Shown: one piece after another, positions 1-11,394 of the stretch | Layout: each line of letters begins with the position of its first letter | Numbering within the stretch: the stretch's first letter is position 1 | Assembly: GCA_036186865.1 (NCBI GenBank) | Contig: AP025043.1 | Coordinates: forward strand, 34,061,657 to 34,125,656 | Direction: 5' to 3' | Source of the DNA: Eustoma russellianum | Lineage: Eukaryota > Streptophyta > Magnoliopsida > Gentianales > Gentianaceae | DNA length: 64,000 bases | Position numbers and translations under genes: made by a program | The notes under the pieces: generated by a model | Databases searched by the model: none | What the model saw: the letters and a program-made list of their open reading frames with translations, nothing else | What the model was told of the DNA's origin: nothing

Positions 1-2
1 AC

Positions 3-3000
3 GTTGCAAAAGGTGGCAAAGTTACCTTTGGAGACAACAACCAAGGCCAAATAATTGGCAAAGGCAAGGTTGGTGATCCAAACAAGTTTGAGATCAAAAA
101 CGTCCTACTTGTAAGTAACTTAACCTTTGAGCTTTTAAGTGTTTCTCAATTATGTGACAACAACTTGAATGTTCTCTTCTCCTCCACTTCTTGTAAGATA
201 ATGGATAAAAACAATCAAGTTGTGTTAAAAGGAAAACGTGAAGGAAACATATATGTGCTTAACATGGATGATATGCTAAGTAGTAACACAAAATGTCTTG
301 TTTCATATGAATCTGATCCCAATCTTTGGCATAGACGTTTAGGACACATAGGTATATCAACTTTAGAAAAACTACACGCTAAAAGTCTTGTTAAAGGATT
401 GCCTAAACTTAACTTGAATGATTTTCAACTATGTGAATCTTGTATCAAAGGCAAACATGTTAGAGAATCCCTTAAGCCTAAAACCGAGGTCACAACATCA
501 AGAATACTAGAACTCTTGCATATAGACTTATTTGGTCCATGTAGAACAAGAAGCTTAGGTGGAAGCTATTATGTATGTGTAATAGTTGATGATTTCTCAA
601 GATATACTTGGACATTGTTTCTTGCTTCAAAAGATGAAAGTGCATCATCTATAGCTAATCTAATTAGACAACTTGAAAATGAACATGAATCACATGTTAT
701 TAAGATAAGGAGTGATAGAGGTGGTGAGTTTAAAAATAGTGAATTAATCAAATTCTGTAATGAAAAGGGTATAAAACATGAATTCTCCCCACCAAGAACT
801 CCTCAACTTAATGGTGTAGTTGAAAGAAAGAATAGGACTATTCAAGAAGTAGCAAGAACAATGATGGTAGAAAACAAAGTACCTAAATTCTTATGGGCTG
901 AAGCAGTAAACACTTCAAGTTATATGATCAATAGACTATCAATAAGAAAGAAATTGAACAAAACACCATTTGAAATCTTAAATGGACGACTCCCAAAAGT
1001 AAACTATCTAAAAGTCTTTGGTTGTAAATGCTTTGTATTGAACACAAAAGATAACTTAGATAAGTTTGATCCTAAGTCTGATGAACATATATTTGTGGGA
1101 TATTCAATGAACTCTAAAGCATATAGATGTTATAATGCACAAACAAGAAAGATAGTTGAATCTATACATGTGAAGTTCAATGAAAATGCATATCTCCAAA
1201 CAAGTAATCAACATGAAATCTATGTACCAAATGATCAAATACTTCATGATGAAGATGAACTTATCCTACCACCCACAAATGAACAAATTGAAACACCAAA
1301 TCAAACTCTTGAAATGCATGAAGTTCAAACTCCCCCTACACAAGAACATAATGTGCCTAACCAACCTATTGAACATCATGAACCTATTGAAGATGCACAA
1401 CCAAGTAATTGGTGGCAAATAAGAGATAAACAAAAGCATCCTCAAGAACTTATCATAGGAGATGTAAATCAAGGTGTTAGAACACGTAGGCAAATAGATC
1501 CTAATGAATATGATCAATGGCATGCACTTATATCCCAAATTGAACCTAAGAATGTGAATGATGCCTTAAACGATGCATATTGGATAGATGCAATGCATGA
1601 AGAGTTAAACCAATTTGAAAGAAACAATGTGTGGGATTTAGTACCTAAACCCGAGGATAAATCAATCATTGGAACTAAATGGGTGTTTAGGAACAAAATG
1701 AATGAGCAAGGGGTTGTAGTAAGAAATAAGGCAAGACTTGTAGCTCAAGGATATAATCAAGAAGAGGGTATTGATTATGATGAAACATTTGCCCCCGTAG
1801 CAAGATTAGAATCCATACGCCTCTTATTAGCTTTTGCATGTTATAATAACATCAAACTATTCCAAATGGATGTTAAGAGTGCATTCTTAAATGGCTATAT
1901 CCAAGAAGAAGTTTTTGTTAAACAACCACCAGGCTTTGAAGATCCAAAGAACCCTAATCATGTATATAAACTTAAGAAAGCCTTATATGGTTTGAAACAA
2001 GCCCCCCGTGCATGGTATGAAAGATTTGCCAACTTTTTACTAAGTAACAACTTTCAAAGAGGAACCATAGATAGTACCTTATTCTTGAAAAAGAAAGACA
2101 AAGATTTGCTTGTAATACAAATATATGTAGACGACATAATCTTTGGTTCAACTAATCCTAACTTAGTAAAAGACTTTGAAGATTGTATGAAGTCTGAGTT
2201 TGAAATGTCCATGGTTGGTGAATTAAATTACTTCTTAGGCTTGCAAATAAAACAAACATCAAATGGTATACATATCAATCAAGCCAAATACATAAGAGAT
2301 ATGATAAAGAAATTCAACTTTGAAAACTTGAAACCATCTCCAACACCAATGTGTACTTCAACAAAATTAGACAAAGATGAAAATGGTGTTGCATTTGATG
2401 AAAAACTATATAGGTCTATGATTGGTTCATTGCTATATCTAACTGCTAGTAGACCTGATATTATGTTTGCAGTATGTATGTGTGCAAGATTTCAAAGTAT
2501 GCCTAAGTTGTCACACTTTAAAGCTGTAAAAAGAATATTTAGATATCTTCAACATACACCAACATTAGGCTTATGGTATGATAGACAATCTAGTCTAAGT
2601 TTACATGCATATTCAGATGCAGATTATGGTGGATGTAGAGTAGATAGAAAGAGCACTAGTGGAACATGTCAATTTCTAGGAAACTCACTAATATCTTGGT
2701 TTTCAAAGAAACAATCTAGTGTTGCACTTTCTACTACTGAAGCAGAATATATGGCTTTAAGTCTATGTTGTACTCAACTATTATGGATTAAACAACAACT
2801 TTCAGACTTTGAAATACAAGTAAATAATATCCCCATCTATTGTGATAGTACAAGTGCTATAAATTTGTCTAAAAACCCTGTACTACACTCTAAGGCAAAG
2901 CATATAGAAGTACGTTATCATTTTCTCCGTGATCATGTTAATCTTGGACATATACACATTGAACATGTTAGAACTGATCAACAAGTAGCTGATATATTCA

Positions 3001-3068
3001 CTAAACCCCTTAATCAAGCTCTCTTTGAGACTTTACGTGCAAGACTTGGATTAATTGCTTACAACTGA
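3..3068 (+). CDS. pol: S1 pol (partial): protease C-part, integrase, reverse transcriptase, RNase H
   Basis: The reading frame is open from base 3, the window edge, to the TGA at 3066-3068, with no stop or frameshift. The order is that of Ty1/copia: integrase with an HHCC zinc finger (HRRLGH followed by CESC) and the DDE core residues in DLFGP, SDRGGE and VVERKNRT; then RT with the YVDDIIFGS active site; then RNase H with SDADYGG and TEAEYMAL. Compared with S3 and S4 it lacks three codons (HNEEN reads HN) in the linker between integrase and RT. The protein is a polyprotein that copies element RNA into DNA and integrates it. The beginning, including the protease DSG motif, lies outside the window. 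No envelope-like ORF follows, since only about 255 bases separate the stop from the LTR. Confidence 0.95.
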   Translation, partial: VAKGGKVTFGDNNQGQIIGKGKVGDPNKFEIKNVLLVSNLTFELLSVSQLCDNNLNVLFSSTSCKIMDKNNQVVLKGKREGNIYVLNMDDMLSSNTKCLVSYESDPNLWHRRLGHIGISTLEKLHAKSLVKGLPKLNLNDFQLCESCIKGKHVRESLKPKTEVTTSRILELLHIDLFGPCRTRSLGGSYYVCVIVDDFSRYTWTLFLASKDESASSIANLIRQLENEHESHVIKIRSDRGGEFKNSELIKFCNEKGIKHEFSPPRTPQLNGVVERKNRTIQEVARTMMVENKVPKFLWAEAVNTSSYMINRLSIRKKLNKTPFEILNGRLPKVNYLKVFGCKCFVLNTKDNLDKFDPKSDEHIFVGYSMNSKAYRCYNAQTRKIVESIHVKFNENAYLQTSNQHEIYVPNDQILHDEDELILPPTNEQIETPNQTLEMHEVQTPPTQEHNVPNQPIEHHEPIEDAQPSNWWQIRDKQKHPQELIIGDVNQGVRTRRQIDPNEYDQWHALISQIEPKNVNDALNDAYWIDAMHEELNQFERNNVWDLVPKPEDKSIIGTKWVFRNKMNEQGVVVRNKARLVAQGYNQEEGIDYDETFAPVARLESIRLLLAFACYNNIKLFQMDVKSAFLNGYIQEEVFVKQPPGFEDPKNPNHVYKLKKALYGLKQAPRAWYERFANFLLSNNFQRGTIDSTLFLKKKDKDLLVIQIYVDDIIFGSTNPNLVKDFEDCMKSEFEMSMVGELNYFLGLQIKQTSNGIHINQAKYIRDMIKKFNFENLKPSPTPMCTSTKLDKDENGVAFDEKLYRSMIGSLLYLTASRPDIMFAVCMCARFQSMPKLSHFKAVKRIFRYLQHTPTLGLWYDRQSSLSLHAYSDADYGGCRVDRKSTSGTCQFLGNSLISWFSKKQSSVALSTTEAEYMALSLCCTQLLWIKQQLSDFEIQVNNIPIYCDSTSAINLSKNPVLHSKAKHIEVRYHFLRDHVNLGHIHIEHVRTDQQVADIFTKPLNQALFETLRARLGLIAYN

Positions 3069-3106
3069 CTACTACACCATTCAGTCTTTTGCATAATTTA
3101 CAAAAT

Positions 3107-3322
3107 TAAGGGGGAGAAATAAATGTGTATATATATCATGTTAAGGGGAAGATAGATATCATGTTAAGGGGGAGATAACACATTAAGGGGGAGCAGCTTA
3201 CACTTGATTTAGATGCTTACTTGATTACAAAGATTACAACACTTGATTTAGATGCACACTTGATTTAAATGCTTAATATACACATATGTGGGGTAATTTT
3301 GCAAATCATCAAAAGGGGGAGA
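3107..3322 (+). promoter_or_regulatory. S1 repeated polypurine tracts
   Basis: Between the pol stop and the 3' LTR there are five purine tracts of the type AAGGGGGAG or a close variant, near 3107, 3141, 3164, 3184 and 3311. The last one (3311-3322) lies directly before the LTR and would prime plus-strand DNA synthesis. Multiplied tracts of this kind are a known hallmark of Sireviruses. Confidence 0.85.
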
Positions 3323-3323
3323 T

Positions 3324-6179
3324 TGTTGTGATATATTATGTTTGAGTGATTGCAAAATGTATATGTGAGCATATGTGTAATTGTTGTGCAAAATGTATAT
3401 GTGTGCATATGTGTAATTGTTGTGATGATTGCAAATAGATATATTATGTTTGAATGATTGGAAGATGCATATGTGAGCATGTATGTGTAACGTTTAAATG
3501 TGAAATTGTTTTGGCAAGGCATGAACTTATGAACTTATGAGCTAAATGTGAAATTGCTTGAATGAATCAAGATTGAACAAGTTTGATTAAGATCATGAGA
3601 TTGAACTTGGCCAATTCAATCACATATCTTAATCAAGACATGTTCAAACTGATCTTAGATTATATATGCCAATACATGTTGTTCAAACTGATCTTAGAAG
3701 ATATATATGCCAATACATGTTGATAATATGATCTAACCAAGCCTTGAAGTCACATGACTTACAATATAAGGCAAATTGTTCGGTTTAGTGTTCTATTGCA
3801 GGTTTTGGTTCATATCTTGGGCAAATGAACTCCGAATTGAGTCATTCAAAAGCCCACTTGATCCTTATTCAATTTAGAATCTAATTGGCTGAGGAAGAGC
3901 ATGCTTGGCACGGGTTAAAACTGAATTGACCCAGTGGGAAGCTTATTGACCTATATAAGGGCTATTTTGGTAATTTCACCATTTGGACTTCTCATTCTTA
4001 TTTGGTCTTCTTCCAACGGATTTATATGATCATATGACACATTTATAAGTCATGTCACATCATGGCAAAAATGAATCTGGAGCAGCACCATGTCTAGGTT
4101 CATCCTAGGACAAAATTCCTATTTTTGTGCTAAGGGGTATTCTGGTCTCTTCACTTGCCAATGGGTCTTCCAACATGTTATATATTGCTTATATGATGTT
4201 TATATGTGTTTATGTCACATATGGTACGTGCCCTATTTTTATGGAAACGGGCAGCATGGCATATCAAGAGGAATTCTTATATCATGGTTATCACATCTAT
4301 GGTTTTCTTGGAATTCTTGGTATTCTTCATATGGTTTTCTATGCTACATGTTGAAGACATAAAAGACTATATATTATATGTGTTCATACGCATATTGGCA
4401 AAAATTATGTTCAAACATTCAGATTTTGAACAAGTCAAGACAAGTTGAGTTAATTCCTATTTTTGTGCTGAATTCAAAAGACTATTCTTGGCTATTCTTG
4501 AGCTGATTGTAAACGGCTATTTTGGTTAAAATGTGGAGCAAAAATCTCTCAACCAAGGCTGATTCAAACGGCTATATATGATTCAAATGGTGGAGACTTA
4601 TTCAAGATCAAACTTGGCTGATTTATCTTTATCTTTGAACTATTCTCCAATGCCTTGATAGTAGGCATTCCAAACGTTCATGAGACATTCAAAAGATGGA
4701 GCAAAAATATCTCAACCAAACGGCTATATGTTTCAAGATTGAAGACCAAGTCAAGCTGAATTCTCTCTATCTTTTATCTACATTCAAACGGTCATTTGAC
4801 AAAGAATTGAAGACCAAGTCAAATTCAAAGGCTTAGCTGAATTTTCTCTACATTCCAACGTTCAAATAGAGTCATTTTCCATCTTATTTCAACGGATATA
4901 ATGGGATAAAGATGAAGGATAAAACTTTCGGTTGAAGACTAATTCAAATGCTGAATTTTGAAAGCTAGAAAAAGGTGCTGAATTTTCTCCATCTCACAAC
5001 CATTCCAACGTCTATTTTGAGGAGCCTATAGGCTGTCCTCTTGGCTATAAATAGCTCCAAAGGTGAAGAGCAAAGGGACACCAACGAAAGCAAAGAAAGC
5101 AAGCAAGGCATTAGCTCTTTGTCTCCATTCTTCTCTTCTTCTCTTCTATATTGAAGAACACATTTGTAGCAAGCTTTATGATTGTATAGTTCTTCAATTC
5201 TTGTCATTTTCAACACCTTTCAAACTACATATTGTAAGGGAGAAGCTGGTGTATAAAGCTTACTCCTTAGAGGTGAGCAAAAGGTGCAAAGGTGCAAAGG
5301 TGAAACATACTAGTGCTGATTTTCAGTTTTGGTGCAGCCTCTTGAAGAAGTTGGTGAAAAGCTTCTTCCTTTGGCTTTGTAAGGTGACTTTGGTGTTTGG
5401 TGTTTAGTGAAATCCAAGAGAAGGTGTCTCTTGGGACTGGAGTAGGTCACATTGACCGAACCAGGATAATTTCTTGTGTTCTTTACTTATTTCCTGCACT
5501 TACTGTTTTCTGCCTGAGATTTACACTAACTTGGCACGCATAATTGATCAGGCAAACGTTCTTAGAATTACATGAATTTTGGATATGTTATACTTCAATG
5601 TGTTAGCTTTCAGTAGCCGCAAGAATCATTAAATTCTGAGGAGTTTAGCTCAGTCAAATCGTCTTCACAAAATTGTTGCTACATTCTGTGAACAGTTCTG
5701 ACCAGTGTGCAAACTTGTGCAATTTGAATAGGCTATCCTTCGAATCTTGGAGTGAGCCTTATATCAAATTAAACTAGACATCTTGAGGTTTAATTTGACA
5801 TAAGATTCATCAAAATAGCACGGGTAGATTTTGAGATATCATTGTTTGAAGTTAAGCTAACATTCTGCCTGAAACTGCCAGAATTGCACACTTTACTTCT
5901 CTTGCTTATTTGAACGTGCTAACTTGCTTAGAATTGTCTGAAATTTTTATGACATACTATAAACATTCTAAACTTGATCTCTGCCAAGTTTGAGAGCTTG
6001 CACAGGTGTATAAGTGGTTCAACCAAAACGTTCAAAGTAGTGAACTGTTTCTGGAATTTTCAGAATCTGAGGCTAAAGAGGCAAAGGGGTCTTCAAACAA
6101 GTTTTTGAAGGTAATTATAGTGTAATTTCCGCTAATCCACTATTCACCCCCCCTCTAGTGGTGCTATACAGGTCCAACA
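3324..6179 (+). repeat. S1 3' LTR (2856 bp)
   Basis: The LTR starts TGTTG and ends CAACA, a 5-bp terminal inverted repeat. It holds short tandem duplications near its start (a 36-bp unit at 3351-3422 and an approximately 40-bp unit at 3643-3722). A TATAAATA box lies at 5046-5053. A conserved C-run block sits at its right edge (about 6141-6168). No gene lies inside it; the small ORFs are chance products of AT-rich DNA. Confidence 0.93.
5046..5053 (+). promoter_or_regulatory. TATA box of the Sirevirus LTR promoter (S1)
   Basis: TATAAATA lies in GGCTATAAATAGCTCC about 1.7 kb into the LTR. The same box recurs in every LTR of this family: minus-strand copies at 8333-8340, 26011-26018, 34180-34187, 46576-46583 and 54967-54974. 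Transcription would start about 30 bases downstream, giving a U3 of about 1.75 kb. The start site is inferred. Confidence 0.7.
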
Positions 6180-7005
6180 GTCTTTTCTTGAAAAACTTCC
6201 TTAAACGCCTAGCTAACAACATTATGTCTTCTTCATCACTTTCATCATCACTTTCATACTCGGCTTGATTAGATGATTCGGGTTCATTTGTTACAAATGC
6301 AAGTGATTTAGACTTGTTACTAGTTTCAGCCTTTCTTATATTCAACTTGTTTTCATAAACTTTTAAAGAGCCTATCAATTCATCAAGTTTTATTTGAGAA
6401 AGATCTTTGCTTTCTTCAATGGCACTAACTTTGGCATCCCATTCAATTGGCAAACTTCTCAAAACTTTTTGCACTTTTTCTTTCATCAAAAACGTTTTAC
6501 CAAGGGATTCAAGTGAGTTGTATAAGTTTGTAAGCCTTAAATCCATATCAACAATTGATTCATTAGGCAGTAAATGGAATGATTCAAGTGTAGTCATTAA
6601 CATGTTAATCTTTGATTCCTTTACTTGATTAGTTCCTTCATGCTTCATTTCAAGACATTTCCACATATCCTTTGCACTTAAACATGAAGAGACATAGGCA
6701 GATTCACTCCTACTTAAACCATTCAACAATAATTGCATTGCTTTAGCATTAAAACTCATTTTCTTTTTATCTTCATCACTCCAATCTTTTCTATATTTCT
6801 CAACTTCTTGTGATAAGCCATCAATTATAACATGCTTAGTAGGCACATAAGGTCCATCTTCAATGATGGACCACAAGTCTATGTCAATAGCCATTAAGAA
6901 CAATTTCATCCTAAGTTTCCAATGACTAAAGTTTTCTCCATCAAAAAGAGGTGGTCTTTGTGTGGACATGCCTTCTAATTCTATTTTCATGTGTGACTTA
7001 GACAT
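6180..7005 (-). pseudogene. gag: S2 gag, interrupted after codon 275 by S1
   Basis: The frame begins at the ATG at 7005 and matches the N-terminal 275 residues of the S4 gag almost perfectly, including the N-terminal PPLFDGENFSHWKLRM motif and the capsid-like copia gag domain (about residues 60-200). It breaks after FFKKR, just before the zinc knuckle. Beyond 6180 the frame runs a few codons into the S1 LTR before stopping, so the apparent C-terminus is not native. The damage is a clean insertion; no other lesion is visible. Confidence 0.92.
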
Positions 7006-7173
7006 GCTTCTTAGTGTGTGAGAAAACGTTTAAAACACTTATAAGAAGGAAAGAAAGTGTCACCTTGTTGTAGATACCAAATATGAAGAATATAAGAAAA
7101 CCAGAAAATTTCCAGCAACTTTGCAACTTGGAGTGTAAACTGTTTTCAGCTCAAATAAGAATATGGTGCTCAA

Positions 7174-7189
7174 CCTTGCTCTGATACCA
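7174..7189 (-). promoter_or_regulatory. S2 primer-binding site (initiator tRNA-Met)
   Basis: On the minus strand TGGTATCAGAGCAAGG starts two bases after the LTR end. The first 12 bases are complementary to the 3' end of plant initiator tRNA-Met, the usual primer for minus-strand synthesis in this group. Confidence 0.88.
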
Positions 7190-7191
7190 CT

Positions 7192-9889
7192 TGTTGGACC
7201 TGTATAGCACCACTAGAGGGGGGGGTGAATAGTGGGTTAGCGGAAATTACACTACAATTACCTTCAAAAAGTTGTTTGAAGACCCCTTTGCCTCTTTAGC
7301 CTCAGGTTCTGGAATTTCCAGAAACAGTTCAATGTTTTGAGTGCTTTGGTTGAACCACTTATACACCTGTGCAAGCTCTCAAACTTGGCAGAGATCAAGT
7401 TTAGGATGTTTATAGTATGTCATAAAAAATTCAATCAATTCCAAGCAAGTTAGCACGTTCAAATAAGCAAGAAAAGTAAAGTGTGCAATTCTGGCAGTTT
7501 CAGGCAGAATGTTAGCTTAACTTCAAACGATGATATCTCAAAATCTACCCGTGCTATTTTGATGAATCTTATGTCAAATTAAACCTTACGATGTCTAGTT
7601 TAATTTGATATAAGGCTCACTTCAAGATTCGTAGGATAACCTATTCAAATTGAACAAGATTTGCACACTGGTCAGAATTGTTCACAGAATGTAGCAACAA
7701 TTTTGTGAAGACGATTTGAATATGCTAAACTCCTTAGAATTTAGTGATTCTTGCGGCTAATGAAAGCTAACACATTGAAGTATAATATATCCAAAATTCA
7801 TGCAATTCTAAGACTGTTTGCTTGTTCAATTATGCGTGCCAAGTTAGTGTAATTCTCAGGCAGAAAACAGTAAGTGCAGGAAATAAGTAAAGAACACAAG
7901 GAATTATCCTGGTTCGGTCAATGTGACCTACTCCAGTCCCAAGAGACACCTTCTCTTGGATTTCACTAAACACCAAACACCAATATCACCTTACAAAGCC
8001 AAAGGAAGAAGCTTTTCACCAACTTCTTCAAGAGACTTCACCAAAACTGAAAAACAGCAACTAGTTTGTTTCACCTTTGCACCTTTGCACCTTTGCACCT
8101 TTTGCTCACCTCTAAGGAGTTAGCTTTATACACCAGCTTCTCCCTTACAATATATGTCGTTTAAAGGTGTTGAAATGACAAGAAATGAAGAACTATACAA
8201 TCATAAAGCTTGCTGCAAATGTGTTCTTCAATATAGAAGAATAGAAGAGAAGAATGGAGACAAAGAGCTGAATGTCTTGCTTGCTTTTCTTTTGTTTTTC
8301 GTTGGTGCACTTTTACTCTTCACCTTTGGAGCTATTTATAGCCAAGAGGACAGCCTAAAGGCTCCTTAATGTAGACGTTGGAATGGTTGATACATGGAGA
8401 AAATTCAGCACTTTTCTAGCTATCCAAATTCAGCACTTGACTTTCAAAATAAAGTTGATCTTTTGATGCTTTGAATTGGTCTTCCAATCTGAACTTTTAC
8501 CCTTCATCTTATCCATTATAGCCGTTGAAATGAGGTGGAAAAACAGCTTCATTTGAACGTTTAAAAGGCAGCTCCAATCAGCAATGTCCATGTGTGAATA
8601 ACTTGCCATGTATGCAGCTGAATTGGCGTGTATTTTGAACAATTTTATCTCCTCATTTTGAACACTAAATGAACGTTGGAATGGCCTAGAAGATAGGCAT
8701 TGGAGAGTAGTTCAAAGATAGATAGAAATCAGCCAAGCTTTTGAGTTTGAATTAGTCTTCAACTTTTGAACACATAGTCGTTGCATAGCTTTCTTGGTTG
8801 AGAGATTTTTGCTCCAAATTTGAACCAAAATAGCCGTTTGTAACCAGCTCCAAAATATACACGAATAGTCATTTGAAATCAGCACCAAAATAGGATTTAT
8901 TTCAACTTGCCTTGACTTGTTCAAAATCTGAAAATTTGAACATGATTTGTGTGCCAATATCCGTTTGCACACATATAATATATAGCCATTTATGTCTTCA
9001 ACATGTAGCATAGAATACCATATGAAGAATGCCAAGAATTCCAAGAAAACCATATATGTGATAACCATAATATAAGAATCCCAAATGATATACCATGCTG
9101 CCCGTTTCCATGCTGCCCGTTTCCATAAATATAGGACATGTACTATATGTGACATAAACACATATAAACATCATATAAATAATATATAACACGTTAGAAG
9201 ATCCATTGGCAAGTGAAGAGACCAGAATACCCCTTAGCACAAAAATAGGAATTTTGTCCTAGGATGAACCTAGACATGGTGCTGCTCTAGATTCATTTTT
9301 GCCATGATGTGACATGACTTATAAATGTGTCATATGATCATATAAACCAGTTGGAAGAAGACCAAATAAGAATGAGAAGTCCAAATGGTGAAATTACCAA
9401 AATAACCCTTATAAAGATCAATAAGCTTCACCATCGTGTCAAGTCAGTTTTTATCCGTGTCAAGCATGCTTTTCCTCAGCCAATTAGATTCTAAATTGAA
9501 TAAGGATCATGTGGGCTTTTGAATCACTCAATTTGGAGTTCATTTGCCCAAGATATGAACCAAAACCTGCAATAGGATACTAAACCGAGCAATTTGCCTT
9601 ATATTGTAAGTCATGTGACTTCAAGGCTTGGTTAGATCATATAATTAACATGTATTGGCATATATATCATCTAAGATCAGTTTGAACATATCTTGATTTA
9701 GACATGTGATTGAATTGGCCAAGTTCAATCTCATGATCTTAATCAAACTTGTTCAATCTTGATTCATTCAATCAATTTCACATTTAGCTCATAAATTCAA
9801 TCTCATGCACACATATACTTTAAACGTTACACACGCATACATGCTCACATATGCATTTTGCAATCATTCAAACATGATATATCACAACA
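7192..9889 (-). repeat. S2 5' LTR (2698 bp)
   Basis: Bounded by TGTTG and CAACA and homologous along its length to the S1, S3 and S4 LTRs, with the TATA box at 8333-8340 (minus) and the G/C block at the PBS-side edge. It contains more small differences from the other copies than they show among themselves, in line with S2 being older than S1. Confidence 0.9.
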
Positions 9890-11394
9890 CTAACAAGTTC
9901 AAAACTTGCAACATTCGTACATGAACCGGAGTCAATGATTAAGGTGCAGACTTTCTTCTTAACCATACAGTGAATGTGGAATATGTTCTCTCGTTGTATT
10001 TCAGGTTCTTCAGTTTTAATTTGGGCACTTAGGGCTCGACGGACAACTAAGAACTCTTTTGTTTCACACTCATCAATCTCTTCACTAATTTCTTCTTCTT
10101 CCTCACACGTTTGCTCAATTTCTTTGTTTTCTTCGCTCTCTTCCAATTCTTCCTCCGAATAATACTCATTAGACTCTTCAATAAACAAGATGCGTTTAGG
10201 GTTGGGACATTGATTAGCAAAATGACCTTTTCCTAAGCATTTGAAACATTGAATATCACGAGTCTTAAAATTAGGCGTACCTTCCACCTTGGCTTTGCCT
10301 TTATCAGTGATTGGAAGCTTTGGACGATTTTGGATGTTCTGGGTTGGTTTTCCTTGTGATCCACGGCCTTGACCTTGTTGTGGACGGAATGGAGTCCTGG
10401 GCTGCGTTCTAGGAAAACTCAAAGGATTAGTCCGAAAAGAAGGGTTAGAAGTTTTTACCTTCAGTTGTCTTTCCACTTTCTCAGCAATGTGAACCATAGA
10501 AGCCAGATCTGAGTAAGGTGTAAGTTTCACCTTAAATGCAATTTCTTTGTTCAAGCCAGCTAGAAATCTAGCCATGGTGGCTTCCTCCGCTTCTTCTATG
10601 TTAGCCCTGGTAAGCAAATGTTCTAACTCTTTATAAAATTCATCGACAGATCTATTACCTTGAGAAAGTTGTTGCAATTTCTGGAAGACGCTTCTTTCAT
10701 AGGAAGGAGATATGAATCTCTTCCTCATCTCTTGTTTCAGCTCGGACCAAGTGACAACAGGGGGTTGTCTTGTTCTTCTCCTGGTGTTCTTCAGTTGTTC
10801 CCACCAAAGTAAAGCATAATCTACAAATTCAAAAGTTGCATACCGCACTTTGGCCAATTCAGAATAGTTAGTGCAAGAATACATATGATCTACCTTTGTT
10901 TCCCATTGCAAATATGTTTCAGGGTCACTTTTTCCATGGAAGGGGGGAATTGTCAGTTTAGTAGTGATGTATTCTTCTTCAAGTTGTTCTTCAGGTTGAC
11001 GTTCATTATATCTCTCTTCTACGTAGGTTTCTTCATTATACTCAGGGAGACTATCAAATCTTTCCTCAAAAGAAAGGTTCCTACGACCACCATTACTACC
11101 TCGACCTCTACCTCTACCTCTAAGTGATGTGCTTTTTCTGCGTTCAACATGAGACTCATGATCATAAGAGGTGCCTTCTTGAAAAGGTACACTAGGTTCC
11201 TTTTGTTCTGAGGTAGGCTTTTCTACTCTGCTTAGCCTTTGTTTGTTATCCTCTATGTCACTTCTCATTAAACCAAATTGATTAACAAGGAAAGTGAGTG
11301 TTTGTTGTATATTCTCAAGGGTAACAGGGACTGGGGATGGGACAGGTGTAGATGGGGACGGGGATGATGCATTATCTTTCTGTTGGGGACCCAT
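9890..11394 (-). pseudogene. gag: G1 gag and protease start, cut by S2
   Basis: An open frame of about 500 codons starts at ATG 11394 (MGPQQKDN). It contains an RG-rich stretch near residue 95, the gag domain (TIPPFHGKSDPETYLQWE through WWEQL, about 148-201), a CCHC zinc knuckle (CFKCLGKGHFANQC, 383-396), an acidic linker and the protease catalytic motif IIDSGS. It breaks soon after, at FELV, where S2 inserted; the last residues are read from the S2 LTR. The gag is clearly related to but different from that of G2 and G7, so this is a separate family. No internal frameshift is visible. Confidence 0.9.

Larger units (their letters stand above)
1..6179 (+). mobile_element. S1: Sirevirus (Ty1/copia) element, 3' half
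   Basis: The window opens inside the protease-integrase part of pol. The rest of pol, a run of polypurine tracts and a complete 3' LTR follow. The gag, PBS and 5' LTR lie off the left edge. The LTR ends in CCAACA at 6179, and the next base enters minus-strand Sirevirus gag (S2). S1 therefore inserted into S2, with GTCTT at 6180-6184 as the right-hand copy of the expected 5-bp target duplication. Its pol is nearly identical to that of S3 and S4, so it belongs to the same recently active family. Confidence 0.93.
6180..9889 (-). mobile_element. S2: Sirevirus fragment, 5' LTR to mid-gag, broken by S1
   Basis: Read on the minus strand this is a 5' LTR (9889 to 7192), PBS, short leader and the first 275 codons of gag. 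The gag stops at 6180 where S1 inserted. The rest of S2 should continue left of S1, outside the window. On its right the LTR begins (TGTTG) at 9889 inside G1 protease code, with CTAAC at 9890-9894 as the right copy of its target duplication. Confidence 0.9.

Noticed and set aside
3069..3323. Possible envelope-like third ORF of Sireviruses.
   Set aside because: Only about 255 bases, dominated by purine tracts, separate pol and the LTR in S1, with similar spacing in S3 and S4.
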